The position numbers and the translations under genes were made by a program. The notes beneath the pieces were generated by a model. That model did not search any database and was not told the DNA's origin. It worked only from the letters and a program-made list of their open reading frames with translations. This document shows, piece after piece, positions 24,928 through 34,124 of a stretch of 64,000 nt of DNA. Source of the stretch: XYB1-FULL-44-23 sp964502885. GTDB lineage: Bacteria; Patescibacteriota; Microgenomatia; CAZETR01; Amesbacteraceae. How positions within the stretch are numbered: position 1 is the stretch's first letter; each line of letters opens with the position of its first letter. Location: contig CAZCXU010000004.1 in assembly GCA_964502885.1 (NCBI GenBank), positions 1 through 64,000 on the forward strand, written 5' to 3'.

Positions 24928-26570
24928 GCTTTAGGGCGGAGTGAAATAAAAGCCAATAGGGCAACTGCAACTAATGAAATGGTCGATAGGATGTTTCCTG
25001 CGGTGCGAATAGGGGTATTGAGAAATGTGGCCTCGATTGTATGAGTCCCCGATTTTACGTCTAGCTGCATTCTCCCCAGCAACTTATCGCGGGCAGGATC
25101 AATATTTACCGGATGCCCATCAAGCTTTACCTGCCAACCAGGGAAGTAAAAAGTCTGAAGTTCAATAATGGCTTCAGCAGAGGTAATATCTACAAGGTAT
25201 TTCTGCTGCCAACTGTTTTTTATCAAACGCCTATAGGTTCCCTCTCCGGAAATAATTCCCACATCTCCACCGGCAGGATCAGCCGGGGGGAGAGGCGCCC
25301 ATTTGGGCAGGTAATCAAAAATGCTTCCGGTCACCTGCCAGCGCCAGGAATCACCGGAAAATTTCTTGGCGTCAGTCATATCCGGATACCATGCGCGCGG
25401 CCGAAAATAATTTGCATTGAGAATCAAGCAGACTACCGTAAGGACCAAAAGCCAAAATTTTGAGCGGGGAAGCAGGGTAATACCACTGGCCAGTAGTGAG
25501 GAAAAAAATACCGCCAAAGTGAGAAACCTCCAGGGGAACTGAAGAATCTGAAGTTGAGGCACTGCTTGCCAAATAAAAGTGGCCTTGGAGTGCGAGAGAA
25601 ACAATGCTATTAAAGTGAATCCTGCCAGCAGCAGAAATAAACTAATGTGACGACGTAGCGATGGAATAAGTCCTGCCGCCAAAAACAGCAATAAGGGAAC
25701 GAGCCACTGTAGATACCCAAGCGCAAAACTCATGGTGTCTCCCGGACCCAAAACGGACTCGCCGTATCCCCAGTTGATACGGAAGAAAATTTGCGATATG
25801 TCAAGAAAATGGGCCAGAAAATTGAAGTAACCAATAGTAAGAGTCTCGATGTGAACAAATTGCTGCTCAAAGATAACCGGGAGCGTAAAGAATGCGGCTA
25901 AACCAAATCCCAGACATCCGGAAGCTACCAGCGCGGGTAACGCAGTGAAGTTTCTAGTCTTTGTTAACCAATAAAGCGTCCAGACGATAGCCAGCGGAGC
26001 AAAAATCATAAGCATGGGATTGTGTGACAGCATAAGACCGGCAATGGAAAGGCTAGACAATAGAATCCACTTCGGGCGCGGGTGGTGCACCAGCTCAAAC
26101 AGACTTAACAGAATGGCTGGGTAAAACGCCATTGCCCAAAACTCGTTAATAGCTCCACGAACGTAAAAGTCCACGGAGTGGTAAGGGGCATAAGAATAAA
26201 GAAGGGCTGCGGCTATGCCCGGCTTTCGACCAAACAGACGACGGGCGAGAAAATACATAAAGACAGCGGTAAGAATAAATCCGGTGACTCCCACTGCTTT
26301 GACGATGTCTATAAACTGCATATTGAAAATACGAAAAACCTGTCCGATAAGGTATGGCAGTGGCGGATAAAAGTTGAACAAGGGGTATCCAAATCCGTAA
26401 CCCAATACTGGTGTCCACCGACAGGGTATTTGCCGATCCACAAAACATTGATCCATCTGCATCTGTCTGACGGCTTGCAAATCGTCGTGCATGGTAAAGT
26501 ACCCCGGCTGTAATAGCCAGGCAAATGCAGGAAGCACCAGCACAAGAATAATTAATAGATCTTTTTTCAT
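24906..26570 (-). CDS. YfhO/PTPS-like membrane glycosyltransferase, 554 aa
   Basis: After helix 1 comes YFTMHDDLQAVRQMQMD, an acidic outer-loop motif, then GYGFGYPLFNFYPPLPYLIG, which marks the 6-pyruvoyl-tetrahydropterin-synthase-related membrane family. The C-terminal beta-domain has FYFPGWQVKLDGHPVNIDP and GTHTIEATFLNTPIR, as in YfhO proteins. About ten membrane helices lie between. The proteins at 34125-35756 and 6759-9430 have the same C-terminal domain. It starts at ATG 26570, ATGA-coupled. A GT-C-type lipid-linked sugar transfer is inferred. Confidence 0.82.
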   Translation of the reverse strand: MKKDLLIILVLVLPAFAWLLQPGYFTMHDDLQAVRQMQMDQCFVDRQIPCRWTPVLGYGFGYPLFNFYPPLPYLIGQVFRIFNMQFIDIVKAVGVTGFILTAVFMYFLARRLFGRKPGIAAALLYSYAPYHSVDFYVRGAINEFWAMAFYPAILLSLFELVHHPRPKWILLSSLSIAGLMLSHNPMLMIFAPLAIVWTLYWLTKTRNFTALPALVASGCLGFGLAAFFTLPVIFEQQFVHIETLTIGYFNFLAHFLDISQIFFRINWGYGESVLGPGDTMSFALGYLQWLVPLLLFLAAGLIPSLRRHISLFLLLAGFTLIALFLSHSKATFIWQAVPQLQILQFPWRFLTLAVFFSSLLASGITLLPRSKFWLLVLTVVCLILNANYFRPRAWYPDMTDAKKFSGDSWRWQVTGSIFDYLPKWAPLPPADPAGGDVGIISGEGTYRRLIKNSWQQKYLVDITSAEAIIELQTFYFPGWQVKLDGHPVNIDPARDKLLGRMQLDVKSGTHTIEATFLNTPIRTAGNILSTISLVAVALLAFISLRPKAWMPKSP

Positions 26571-28111
26571 CGTGATGCGGGAACTGCGGGGGTGGGAGAT
26601 AAGACCCGGGCCACTATCAGTGAGTCATGCGTCCCATCCGGACGAGCACTTTTAGGATAGATTCCCAATACTTGTAACGGTAGTTTGTCCGGCGAAACCA
26701 GCATCCGACTGGAATTGGCCACGAAGAACACCTGATTGTCACCCAAAGAGTTGGTAAGACTGGCGCTGATTGCGGATATATTTTGCCCCACACCGATCAC
26801 TCTGACACCGGGAAGGTCGTTGAGATACATTTGCAGTGCACTGAACGGAGTGCCGAAAAATCCCTCTGAACCAACCAAGACTGGTCCAGATTTAGCAGCT
26901 TCGCGAATTAATTGACTAGCCTCAAATATCCCATGCCCCGCGGTCCATTCCTCCAAATACCCAGACCTTTCAATGCGCGGAAGCGGTGCTGCTGAGGGAG
27001 AAGTGAGGAGTAAGTAGTCAAAGCCCAGGTTTGTAACCCCCAAGACAGCAATCAGAGACAGACTTAAGATCAGTTTTTTTGACTGGCCAGTTAAATGCCA
27101 GATTGCGTGTGAAACCAGAATGATAGAAAACGGAACAGTGAACAATAAGTAGCGGGCGGTGAAAGTACGGGCGATAAATCCTTGTGCAATGATGGGGACA
27201 ATCCAAAGGGTAAACAAAAATAACCGCTGGCGCCAATGCGAAGATTGGCGATCAGCAACCAGACCCAACACTCCGAGAAGCACACCAAGCGGAGTAATCA
27301 GACGTAGATAAAAGTCGATTGCGTCACGCATATGAGGCATCAACGGATCAAGCGGATGCTTCAGTACTTCCAATAATGGGTAAACGTAATCCTGATTTCG
27401 CAGAGAAATCATGTGAAACTCAGGCCCCAACCGCAATACACTGTACATTGCGAAACCAATTATCCATGGCGTCAGAATAAGAGCGGGAGCGTAGAGACGT
27501 CGCCAACCGCTTAACGATTTCCAATTTATAAAAACTAACCCAAGCGGTAAAAATGCATAACCAAACATAGCCGGAGATTTGGTGAGCCATGCAAACCCCA
27601 AAGCGAAACCTGAAAGCATCGCTAAATCAAACCTCAGGTGTTTGAGAGCCAGCAGTGCAAATACGTATGCGTAAACAAGAAACATTACCAGCATGGAATC
27701 TGCCAGCGCCAGTCTTTCAAAAAAGACGGCATAAGGCAGTGTGGACCAAATAAATGATGTAGTAATGGCCAGATACAGATTTCCAAACAGTACGTATGCC
27801 AGAATGCCGATGCCTGCGATTGTGGCCAGTCCGCACAAAGCTGACAAAGTACGCCCGGCAATCAGTGGGTCAGAAATTGTCTTGAGGAAAGGAATTGTCG
27901 CCCACATAAAAAGCGGCTGTTTCCCATCCGAGAGTGGCAAGAAACGCAAAGTGGCTTCTGAACGCATAACCTGGGACCAACGAACATAGATTGATTCATC
28001 AGCAAATACAGGTAACATTGTAGGGTTTGATAAACGCAACAGCGCCCCGAGAGATAGGATGATTAAGCTAAGAAATATTGGCAGACGATATTTTCGGATA
28101 ACCCTAAGCAT
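26567..28111 (-). CDS. GT39/PMT-like membrane glycosyltransferase, 514 aa
   Basis: The first outer loop VFADESIYVRWSQVM contains the DE pair of PMT/ArnT-like GT-C enzymes, followed by DGKQPLFMWATIPFL, a motif common in bacterial GT39 proteins. FERLALADSMLVMF comes later. A soluble C-terminal region follows the last helix. I chose ATG 28111, seven bases after the upstream stop; extending further upstream would overlap that gene without conserved sequence. It follows a polyprenyl-phosphate sugar synthase, a plausible donor supplier. The sugar is unknown. Confidence 0.84.
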   Translation of the reverse strand: MLRVIRKYRLPIFLSLIILSLGALLRLSNPTMLPVFADESIYVRWSQVMRSEATLRFLPLSDGKQPLFMWATIPFLKTISDPLIAGRTLSALCGLATIAGIGILAYVLFGNLYLAITTSFIWSTLPYAVFFERLALADSMLVMFLVYAYVFALLALKHLRFDLAMLSGFALGFAWLTKSPAMFGYAFLPLGLVFINWKSLSGWRRLYAPALILTPWIIGFAMYSVLRLGPEFHMISLRNQDYVYPLLEVLKHPLDPLMPHMRDAIDFYLRLITPLGVLLGVLGLVADRQSSHWRQRLFLFTLWIVPIIAQGFIARTFTARYLLFTVPFSIILVSHAIWHLTGQSKKLILSLSLIAVLGVTNLGFDYLLLTSPSAAPLPRIERSGYLEEWTAGHGIFEASQLIREAAKSGPVLVGSEGFFGTPFSALQMYLNDLPGVRVIGVGQNISAISASLTNSLGDNQVFFVANSSRMLVSPDKLPLQVLGIYPKSARPDGTHDSLIVARVLSPTPAVPASR

Positions 28112-28118
28112 GGAATTA

Positions 28119-28871
28119 TTAGACCGGATAGGCGCCACTTAAAGAGCGCCAGCGGACCATAAGCAGTTCCTTTACACCACCAAGAGTGTCGCGGATGAAC
28201 GAAACACGTTTGGTATCCTGGTGCGTCCAAAGAACGGGCACTTCGGCAATTTTGAAGTTTAACTTACGACCTAGATAAAGAAGTTCCACATCAAATCCAG
28301 GGTTCACGGCGGGGCCAGATATCACAGTGGGCGGATGAACTTTATTCATGATAGCGAATATCCGATTGGCAGCGCTCCGTGTAAAAGCTTTGAACCCACA
28401 CTGAGTGTCTTTGTAAGGTAAACGTAAGACCAGAGTGCGAAAGATTACCATACCCAGGGCCATAATCTGGCGAAAGAAGGGAGCGCCTTTTCTGCCAGTA
28501 CGAGAGCCGATTACAATGTCTGACCCTGTGGAAAAATACGGTAAAAGTTTTTCGACTTCGGAAATCGGAGTGGCCTGATCCATATCTGAGAAGAGCACGA
28601 TATCGCCATGACTCTGTAGAGCACCGGCAATAATTGTCGCCCCTTTACCCTGGTGGGGATTGTCAATTACAGATACTTGAGGGTGTTTTTTGGCGAATCC
28701 GCTAACCAACTTGAGGGTGTCATCACTCGAGCCGTCATTCACCACTACCACTTCCCAGGTGTACTTCTGTCTTGAAAGATAGTTGTAGACAGTCTCGAGT
28801 CCGCCACGATGAAAGTTGGCACTTTCGTTGTAGACCGGGATGACAACTGACAGGTGTGGTTTATTGGTCAT
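28119..28871 (-). CDS. Polyprenyl-phosphate glucosyltransferase-like GT2 (ALG5/DPG-like), 250 aa
   Basis: The sequence HLSVVIPVYNESANF, VVVNDGSSDDT, NPHQGKGATIIAGAL, LFSDMDQATPISE and LPYKDTQCGFKAF matches dolichyl-phosphate beta-glucosyltransferases (ALG5) and their bacterial relatives. These put a glucose or similar sugar onto polyprenyl-phosphate at the cytoplasmic face. The product would feed the membrane GT-C enzymes encoded on both sides. No C-terminal membrane helices are present. Start ATG 28871 lies four bases after the upstream stop. The exact sugar is inferred by family. Confidence 0.87.
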   Translation of the reverse strand: MTNKPHLSVVIPVYNESANFHRGGLETVYNYLSRQKYTWEVVVVNDGSSDDTLKLVSGFAKKHPQVSVIDNPHQGKGATIIAGALQSHGDIVLFSDMDQATPISEVEKLLPYFSTGSDIVIGSRTGRKGAPFFRQIMALGMVIFRTLVLRLPYKDTQCGFKAFTRSAANRIFAIMNKVHPPTVISGPAVNPGFDVELLYLGRKLNFKIAEVPVLWTHQDTKRVSFIRDTLGGVKELLMVRWRSLSGAYPV

Positions 28872-28875
28872 TTGC

Positions 28876-30360
28876 TTAGTTGGTGAACCCGAACATGGGA
28901 TCAGTAACATTGGCGTTGCTACCTTGGCAGCTGGCCCTGATCTCTTCAGGTGTGTATTTATTATAATCCGGATATATCAGGCCAAGGCTACCAAATGTGG
29001 CATCAACGCGATCTACCCGACTTAAAGGAAATACGATTGAGTATACCGGACTTTGAGAAGAAGGGCGATTGACATGGAGATTCTTCAAGTAAAAGAAATA
29101 ACGATACCCAAAATCATACCCTGGATCAGTAATATAAGAGACGGCAACGCAAGGAAAACTGTGGGCTGCTGAGTCTGAGGCAATGGCCTGTACTAAGGCC
29201 TTTTTTTGAATATAACCGTTATTTGAATACGTAGCTGTCAGCTGAGAGTGTAGATTGAAGTATGCAAATAGAGCCAGGGCGCAGATTATAAAAAAGCGAG
29301 TAACAGCGTGGTGCTGTAGCATGGCAGCAACTATGTACGAAGTGGAAAATATCCAAACGATATTAAGGCCATTGAGATAATATTCGGACAGATTGATGGG
29401 GTGGAAAGAAAAGAATAGCCAGTAGAGGACGAGCCAAGGGGCAAATATGAGTAAGAATCCCCTATTTTTTGGGTTTTTTGCGGCCAAGAAGGTGAAAGCC
29501 AGGGAGAGGATAACAGGAAAATACGACGTGTACTTGTCAGGCATATCTGGCAATAGAATACGAGAGGCGTTTTTTGACAAGTATGCAGCGGTATGTCCCA
29601 ACCTCGAAAACAGATCTGTAGAAACAGCTGAGGGAGCACCGATTTGCGAAAGCGCTGAAAACAAGGCGCGAACCTGCTGAAAATTGTGACGAAACTCAAA
29701 AACTAACAATGGCAGACTGAGGACTAAACCGAGGAAAAATGATTTTAAGTAATCCAACGGTTTTATGGGCAATTTTTTAACAAGAATGACCAGAATTACC
29801 ACCCCGGCCAACAATCCAAGTGCCAGATTGAGGTGCCACACCAAAGCAAAGAGCGCTGCCAATGGAAGCAAGGAGTTGACACGCCCTTGCTCAAGCTGCC
29901 TTGTCCAATAGAGGAACCAAACTGTCCAGAGAAGCACCGGAGTAGTTGGGACGACTTCGCGGTCGGTTGCAGACAAATTGTACGATAAGGCGTGCAGAAG
30001 TGCTCCAATCAATCCAGTCTTTTGTCCACTCATGCGGCTAAAGGTCCAATACACGCTAAACGTGGTTAAGACACCAACCAGCCACGAGAAACCCAACGAA
30101 CCAATGGGGTCCATGCCGGTCAGGAAATAGAAAGGAATAAGAGCATAGTAAAAAAGCGGGCCGATAAATATTCCAGGAGAGCTAGTGAGCTGACCTATTA
30201 ACCGGGGATGGTGGTTTACTACAATATCTTTGACCATCCATGACGCCAGATCAGAGTCGTGGGCATAGATAAAGCGATCCGCGAAACGAAAACTTCGCGA
30301 AAACAAACTCAGGGCCAGTATTAAGAATACAAGAATGGCGAGTTTATTGATTTGCTTCAT
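28876..30360 (-). CDS. GT-C/PMT-like membrane protein, 494 aa
   Basis: A six-paralogue family member with YAHDSDLASWMVKDI, RLIGQLTSSPG and IGPLFYYALIPFYF in the first loop region. The soluble C-terminal part contains YDFGYRYFFYLKNL, nearly repeated in the protein at 31834-33327 (YDAGYRYFFQKQK), so these two are close relatives. About ten helices. Start ATG 30360 overlaps the upstream gene by 17 bp. It probably transfers lipid-linked sugars; no acceptor can be named. Confidence 0.8.
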   Translation of the reverse strand: MKQINKLAILVFLILALSLFSRSFRFADRFIYAHDSDLASWMVKDIVVNHHPRLIGQLTSSPGIFIGPLFYYALIPFYFLTGMDPIGSLGFSWLVGVLTTFSVYWTFSRMSGQKTGLIGALLHALSYNLSATDREVVPTTPVLLWTVWFLYWTRQLEQGRVNSLLPLAALFALVWHLNLALGLLAGVVILVILVKKLPIKPLDYLKSFFLGLVLSLPLLVFEFRHNFQQVRALFSALSQIGAPSAVSTDLFSRLGHTAAYLSKNASRILLPDMPDKYTSYFPVILSLAFTFLAAKNPKNRGFLLIFAPWLVLYWLFFSFHPINLSEYYLNGLNIVWIFSTSYIVAAMLQHHAVTRFFIICALALFAYFNLHSQLTATYSNNGYIQKKALVQAIASDSAAHSFPCVAVSYITDPGYDFGYRYFFYLKNLHVNRPSSQSPVYSIVFPLSRVDRVDATFGSLGLIYPDYNKYTPEEIRASCQGSNANVTDPMFGFTN

Positions 30361-31837
30361 ATCTGGTGCGTTTTTCTACAGTAACCCCACCGAATCGGAC
30401 AGGGTTTCCTGGAGCAGCGTAAGTATTTTGGCGGTTCATCCAAGTCTGCAAACGATCAGGGTATGGAGGATCCGCCTCATATATAAGGTAAAGCGTAGGG
30501 ACACGAGAAGTCTGGGGAAGTACCTGGTATTTGGTCGAGCCACGCCAAAGTAATAAATAGTCATAGGAATGCGGAATCACAGGCGGGACATAGACATCGA
30601 CATTGAAAACTCCTGAGGGACCGGCGTCCTTATAAATCCAATCAACGGCTGCCAAAGAATTTCCCAGAACAATGTTAGTTTCTCCATTGAGACCGGCGGA
30701 AAGATAATTACGCTGATGAGATAAATTGGTAACTACAAACACAACGATTATCAAGCCAACGACCCCTTTAGCAAAAGGCAAACGAACGGAGGCAAAAGAA
30801 CTAAGCACGATGGCAACCATGAGCGCAAAGAGCGAGTATATTCCTGTGAAGTAGTAGTCCCACACATAGCCGTTATTTCCATGGTAGAAGAGAAGGAAAG
30901 TTAACGGCGTAAGGCACCATACTGATAAAACCAGAAATTGTCGAGTGAAAAGCCGGCGGGTAATAAGCCCCACTACGAGCATAACTACAATCAGTGTAAA
31001 CATTGATATTGCTATTGAATGATCGAGAAATAGCTTTTGTGAAAAAGCGCCAAAATAAAAGTTCAACCTGGAAACTACAAACTCGGAAAATTTGGGGGCA
31101 AAGCTTTTGTCCGTAACCAAGAATTTTTTAAATGCCAACAACAAGATATTGTCGTGGCGGAGATTGAACCACAACTGTGGCAGCAATGTGAGTGAAAATG
31201 CGAATAACAAATGAATAAAATTGGCTATGTTGCCTTTGATAGAGATGCGCGTCAATATGAATATGAGTAATGTTGCCGGGATGAAAAAAACGGCTGACGC
31301 AGCTTCAAGCTGAAGACTCAGGCCAGCAAAAAGGCCAAAAACAAGCCAGAAGAATGGTTTTTTTGATCCAAAAACAATTTTTAGAAGCAGATAAACGCAG
31401 ACTGCGGAAAAGAAGGGTAGCGGAGTTGGGTTTGAAAGCCAGCGATGGGCTTGAGTCAACGGCAGAGAAAGAGAAACAAATAATGCCCCTAATAAACCAG
31501 CAGTATCTGAAAAGTAATCCTTACCGATTTTAAATATAAAGTAGATTCCTGCAACATTTAACAGTGCTAAAAATACTGCCGGAAATACCGGGTTCCCGTT
31601 TCCAATAAGATAGAAGGGGGCAATTAGATAATAGAAGAACGGACCGAGAAAAATTCCTTCAATACCGGTGGTGGGACCGATCAAAAAAAATCGGTGAGAA
31701 TGCCAGAGATCCCAAATAACACGAGCATCACGTCCCTGATCAAAATAAAAGCCCATAAGAGCATCGACACGGTAGACGCGTAAAAATAAGGCAGCCGCCA
31801 GGATAAAAGCTAATATCAATAATCTCTTTGATTTCAT
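30344..31837 (-). CDS. GT-C/PMT-like membrane protein, 497 aa
   Basis: The first loop reads FYFDQGRDARVIWDLWHSH, FLIGPTTGIEG and LGPFFYYLIAPFYL. The same architecture occurs in the protein at 9427-10911, and both keep the soluble C-terminal segments DWIY and GSTKY/GSAKY. About ten helices and a C-terminal outer domain of about 110 residues. It is coupled to the upstream gene by ATGA at 31834-31837. Together with its neighbours it forms a run of three tandem paralogues, which points to local duplication. Confidence 0.81.
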   Translation of the reverse strand: MKSKRLLILAFILAAALFLRVYRVDALMGFYFDQGRDARVIWDLWHSHRFFLIGPTTGIEGIFLGPFFYYLIAPFYLIGNGNPVFPAVFLALLNVAGIYFIFKIGKDYFSDTAGLLGALFVSLSLPLTQAHRWLSNPTPLPFFSAVCVYLLLKIVFGSKKPFFWLVFGLFAGLSLQLEAASAVFFIPATLLIFILTRISIKGNIANFIHLLFAFSLTLLPQLWFNLRHDNILLLAFKKFLVTDKSFAPKFSEFVVSRLNFYFGAFSQKLFLDHSIAISMFTLIVVMLVVGLITRRLFTRQFLVLSVWCLTPLTFLLFYHGNNGYVWDYYFTGIYSLFALMVAIVLSSFASVRLPFAKGVVGLIIVVFVVTNLSHQRNYLSAGLNGETNIVLGNSLAAVDWIYKDAGPSGVFNVDVYVPPVIPHSYDYLLLWRGSTKYQVLPQTSRVPTLYLIYEADPPYPDRLQTWMNRQNTYAAPGNPVRFGGVTVEKRTRYEANQ

Positions 31838-33327
31838 GTGCCGCTGGGATTATGAATTAAACGGTAGATAGTGATGTGGGGAGAATAGTCCCACTCTTTG
31901 TCAATTTTAGCCCAACCAAAGGAAGCGATTTCCCACAAGGGGTTGTTAATGGGTTGACAAGCATCATTTACATTTGATTTTTCACACACCACGTACAAGG
32001 TGTCAGTAATATCCTCATGAATCGTGCGGTAAGAACTTTTTTGTTTTTGGAAGAAATAACGATATCCGGCATCGTAATTATTTTTTGAAATCAATGCAAA
32101 ATTGAAGGGGCGCCCTTGAGAGTCGACTCCAATTGTGGAGGATATCTTTCGAGTTGTCGCCAGCTGAGAATTTGGCGCAAAACGAAGTGGTGAATTGGCC
32201 ATGAGAATTAAGCTGAGTAAAGAAATACCTGATAAACCCAGTAATTTACGCAAACGGCTCCCTGAAAATGACCAGTCAAGTAATGGAACTAAAGCCAGAA
32301 ACACTGCCGGGTACAGAAAGCCGTAATAGTGAGAATATATATGCTGCTTATACAGACCGAGTCCGATCAGTCCAAATGCCAACCAGACTCCCAATATTGC
32401 AAGATATCTATTTCCGCGACGAAAAGCTGGACTAAAAAGAGCAAATACAAATGGCGACAGCATTAGCAGTGCTGCCAGCGTAGACTGAAGTTTATCTTTC
32501 AGGGAAAACAAATCCCCAACGATATTGCGCCATAATGGCCACAGTTCGGGAATAGCTTTGTATATCTTGAAATTAACTGTGGTCTCCCTTACGGACAGGA
32601 AAGTATTTAAACTACCCAGGTTTGTCCATCCGTGTCGCATATCAAAAATAACCAGCGGAGACATGAGAACGGAAAATAAAATTAAACTGAGGAGACTATA
32701 TTTTTTCCAACCCGGTACCTGGTTGCCGGCAAGTAGCCAAAAAATTCCAACCACGGGCACCAGCAATAGACCCAGGTAATGAGAGTTGAGAACGAGAGCG
32801 AGGGAAACTGATACCGGAAGCAGCCACACAGCTTGGCGAAAACGGAAATACTGATAAATACCAAAAACCGCCAACAAGGCGAAAAAGGGCATGACATTGG
32901 GATTCCAAGACGAACGGGAATAGACAATTACGGTCGGTGAAATGGCGTACAAGAATGCAACAATCAAAGGGGTGATCCGATCTCTGGACCAGCCCCTGGC
33001 TAAATACCAGAGTAAACCCACAGTAGCAACACCTAGACCGGCGACGAAGGCTGAGGGACCAACAGGAGAGAGACCGAATAAGAGATACGCAGGTGAAATT
33101 AAATAGTAATAAAGCGGGCCTAAATACATGCTGCCTACCGAGGTACCCGGACCTATCAGGGGAATGTGTCTTGCTGTTGCTATACCGTCAAGTACCAATG
33201 CGTCCCGGCCCTCGTCGCCCAAAAAAGTCATGTAATCACTGATACGATAAAACCTAAAAAAAGCTGCGAGAAGCAGTATCAAAATCAAAAAAATTTTTTC
33301 GATTCGAACTATCGGAGCTTGAACCAT
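31834..33327 (-). CDS. GT-C/PMT-like membrane protein, 497 aa
   Basis: After helix 1 the sequence is TFLGDEGRDALVLDG, then LIGPGTSVGSMYLGPLYYYLISPAYL, the clearest GDE-type motif in the six-paralogue family. SRSSWNPNVMPFFALL follows. The C-terminal domain has YDAGYRYFF and ends with HITIYRL. It probably binds a polyprenyl-phosphate sugar with the acidic pair. Start ATG 33327 overlaps the upstream GT2 by 19 bp, so the two are likely co-translated. Specificity is unknown. Confidence 0.82.
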   Translation of the reverse strand: MVQAPIVRIEKIFLILILLLAAFFRFYRISDYMTFLGDEGRDALVLDGIATARHIPLIGPGTSVGSMYLGPLYYYLISPAYLLFGLSPVGPSAFVAGLGVATVGLLWYLARGWSRDRITPLIVAFLYAISPTVIVYSRSSWNPNVMPFFALLAVFGIYQYFRFRQAVWLLPVSVSLALVLNSHYLGLLLVPVVGIFWLLAGNQVPGWKKYSLLSLILFSVLMSPLVIFDMRHGWTNLGSLNTFLSVRETTVNFKIYKAIPELWPLWRNIVGDLFSLKDKLQSTLAALLMLSPFVFALFSPAFRRGNRYLAILGVWLAFGLIGLGLYKQHIYSHYYGFLYPAVFLALVPLLDWSFSGSRLRKLLGLSGISLLSLILMANSPLRFAPNSQLATTRKISSTIGVDSQGRPFNFALISKNNYDAGYRYFFQKQKSSYRTIHEDITDTLYVVCEKSNVNDACQPINNPLWEIASFGWAKIDKEWDYSPHITIYRLIHNPSGT

Positions 33328-34010
33328 AGTCGGAACAGGTCGACGAAGCTTTTAATGATGACATTTAGATCTGCCCCAGTCCCCTTGCCCAACACACGCG
33401 GATAGTGATGAACGCCAATCTCTATGATTTTGAAACCAGCCTTTTTTGACTTTATAAGAAACTCGCTACTAATAAAAGCCCCCCGTTCGGATTCCAAAGC
33501 GGGGATGGAGTCCACTATTTTTTTGGAAATCAACTTGAATCCACAATCAATGTCACGAACATTTAGACCAAAGAGCAGGTAGACAACCACCTGCCAGGCA
33601 AAACTGTTGAATTTGCGATAAAAGGGGACCTGCCTCTTTAAGTAATAGCCAATAACCATGTCAGCTTGACTGCTTTTTTGTGCGGAAAAAAAATTGGAAA
33701 TTTCCGCGAAATCAAATTGGCCGTCAGCGTCCGTAAAGGCTATCCACGAGTATTTGCTGTTATATAAGCCGGTTTTTAATGCTGCTCCATATCCGCGGTT
33801 CTTGGGGTGGTGAATGGCCTTAATGCGTGGATCGGATTTGGCCAAACTATCTATAACCTTGCCGGTATCATCTTTGGAGCCGTCATTGATAAGGATTATT
33901 TCCCAAACTTTGAATTTCTGAGAAAGAATTTTTCGTGCCCGGGCGACTGTCGCTTTTATATTTTTTTCTTCGTTATAACAGGGGAAAAACACAGAGAGAG
34001 GCGGATACAT
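33309..34010 (-). CDS. DPM1-like polyprenyl-phosphate glycosyltransferase (GT2), 233 aa, first gene of unit
   Basis: PLSVFFPCYNEEKNIKATV, IILINDGSKDDTG, HPKNRGYGAALKTGL, AFTDADGQFDF and VRDIDCGFKLISK define the DPM1/polyprenyl-phosphate sugar synthase branch of GT2. There are no C-terminal membrane helices. It would load a sugar on polyprenyl-phosphate for the GT-C enzymes it is co-transcribed with. It heads the minus unit that extends to 21598. ATG 34010 sits six bases after an extended -10 (TGATATGAT), so the mRNA is probably leaderless. Confidence 0.88.
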   Translation of the reverse strand: MYPPLSVFFPCYNEEKNIKATVARARKILSQKFKVWEIILINDGSKDDTGKVIDSLAKSDPRIKAIHHPKNRGYGAALKTGLYNSKYSWIAFTDADGQFDFAEISNFFSAQKSSQADMVIGYYLKRQVPFYRKFNSFAWQVVVYLLFGLNVRDIDCGFKLISKKIVDSIPALESERGAFISSEFLIKSKKAGFKIIEIGVHHYPRVLGKGTGADLNVIIKSFVDLFRLWFKLR

Positions 34011-34016
34011 GCCCCA

Positions 34017-34025
34017 ATCATATCA
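34017..34025 (-). promoter_or_regulatory. Extended -10 (TGATATGAT) for the minus unit starting at 34010
   Basis: TGA-TATGAT, then TGGGGC, then ATG. The same nine bases occur before the gene at 54210, and the hexamer through ATG is one base from the sequence before the plus unit at 15754. Confidence 0.65.
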
Positions 34026-34064
34026 AAAACTGAGTTTTTGTCAGAGCTTTCTTATAAATTTGCG

Positions 34065-34070
34065 TATAAT
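34065..34070 (+). promoter_or_regulatory. Perfect -10 hexamer (TATAAT) upstream of the plus unit 34079-36816
   Basis: TATAAT lies eight bases before an ATG at 34079 that opens a 14-codon frame, and 54 bases before the ATG of the membrane protein at 34125. No convincing -35 at the usual spacing. Confidence 0.5.
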
Positions 34071-34078
34071 TCCTACAA

Positions 34079-34123
34079 ATGCTATTTCAAAATATGGGTG
34101 GTCTTTGGCAGTTTTCAAAATAA
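34079..34123 (+). CDS. Possible 14-residue leader peptide (MLFQNMGGLWQFSK)
   Basis: This short frame starts eight bases after a TATAAT and ends in TAA one base before the ATG at 34125. The arrangement suits a leaderless mini-gene whose termination lets ribosomes restart on the membrane protein, which has no Shine-Dalgarno sequence of its own. It has no visible run of regulatory codons, and such a frame can occur by chance. Confidence 0.3.
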   Translation: MLFQNMGGLWQFSK

Positions 34124-34124
34124 T

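Noticed and set aside
31674..31695. Hairpin ACCGAT-CAAAAAAA-ATCGGT
   Set aside because: It is inside the coding region of a conserved membrane protein, the loop is long, and no T-run follows; probably chance.
33807..34124. In-frame N-terminal extension of the YfhO-like gene at 34125
   Set aside because: It would read antisense through the divergent GT2 gene, has no conserved features, and removes the natural helix-1 start MKKAFLSIVV.
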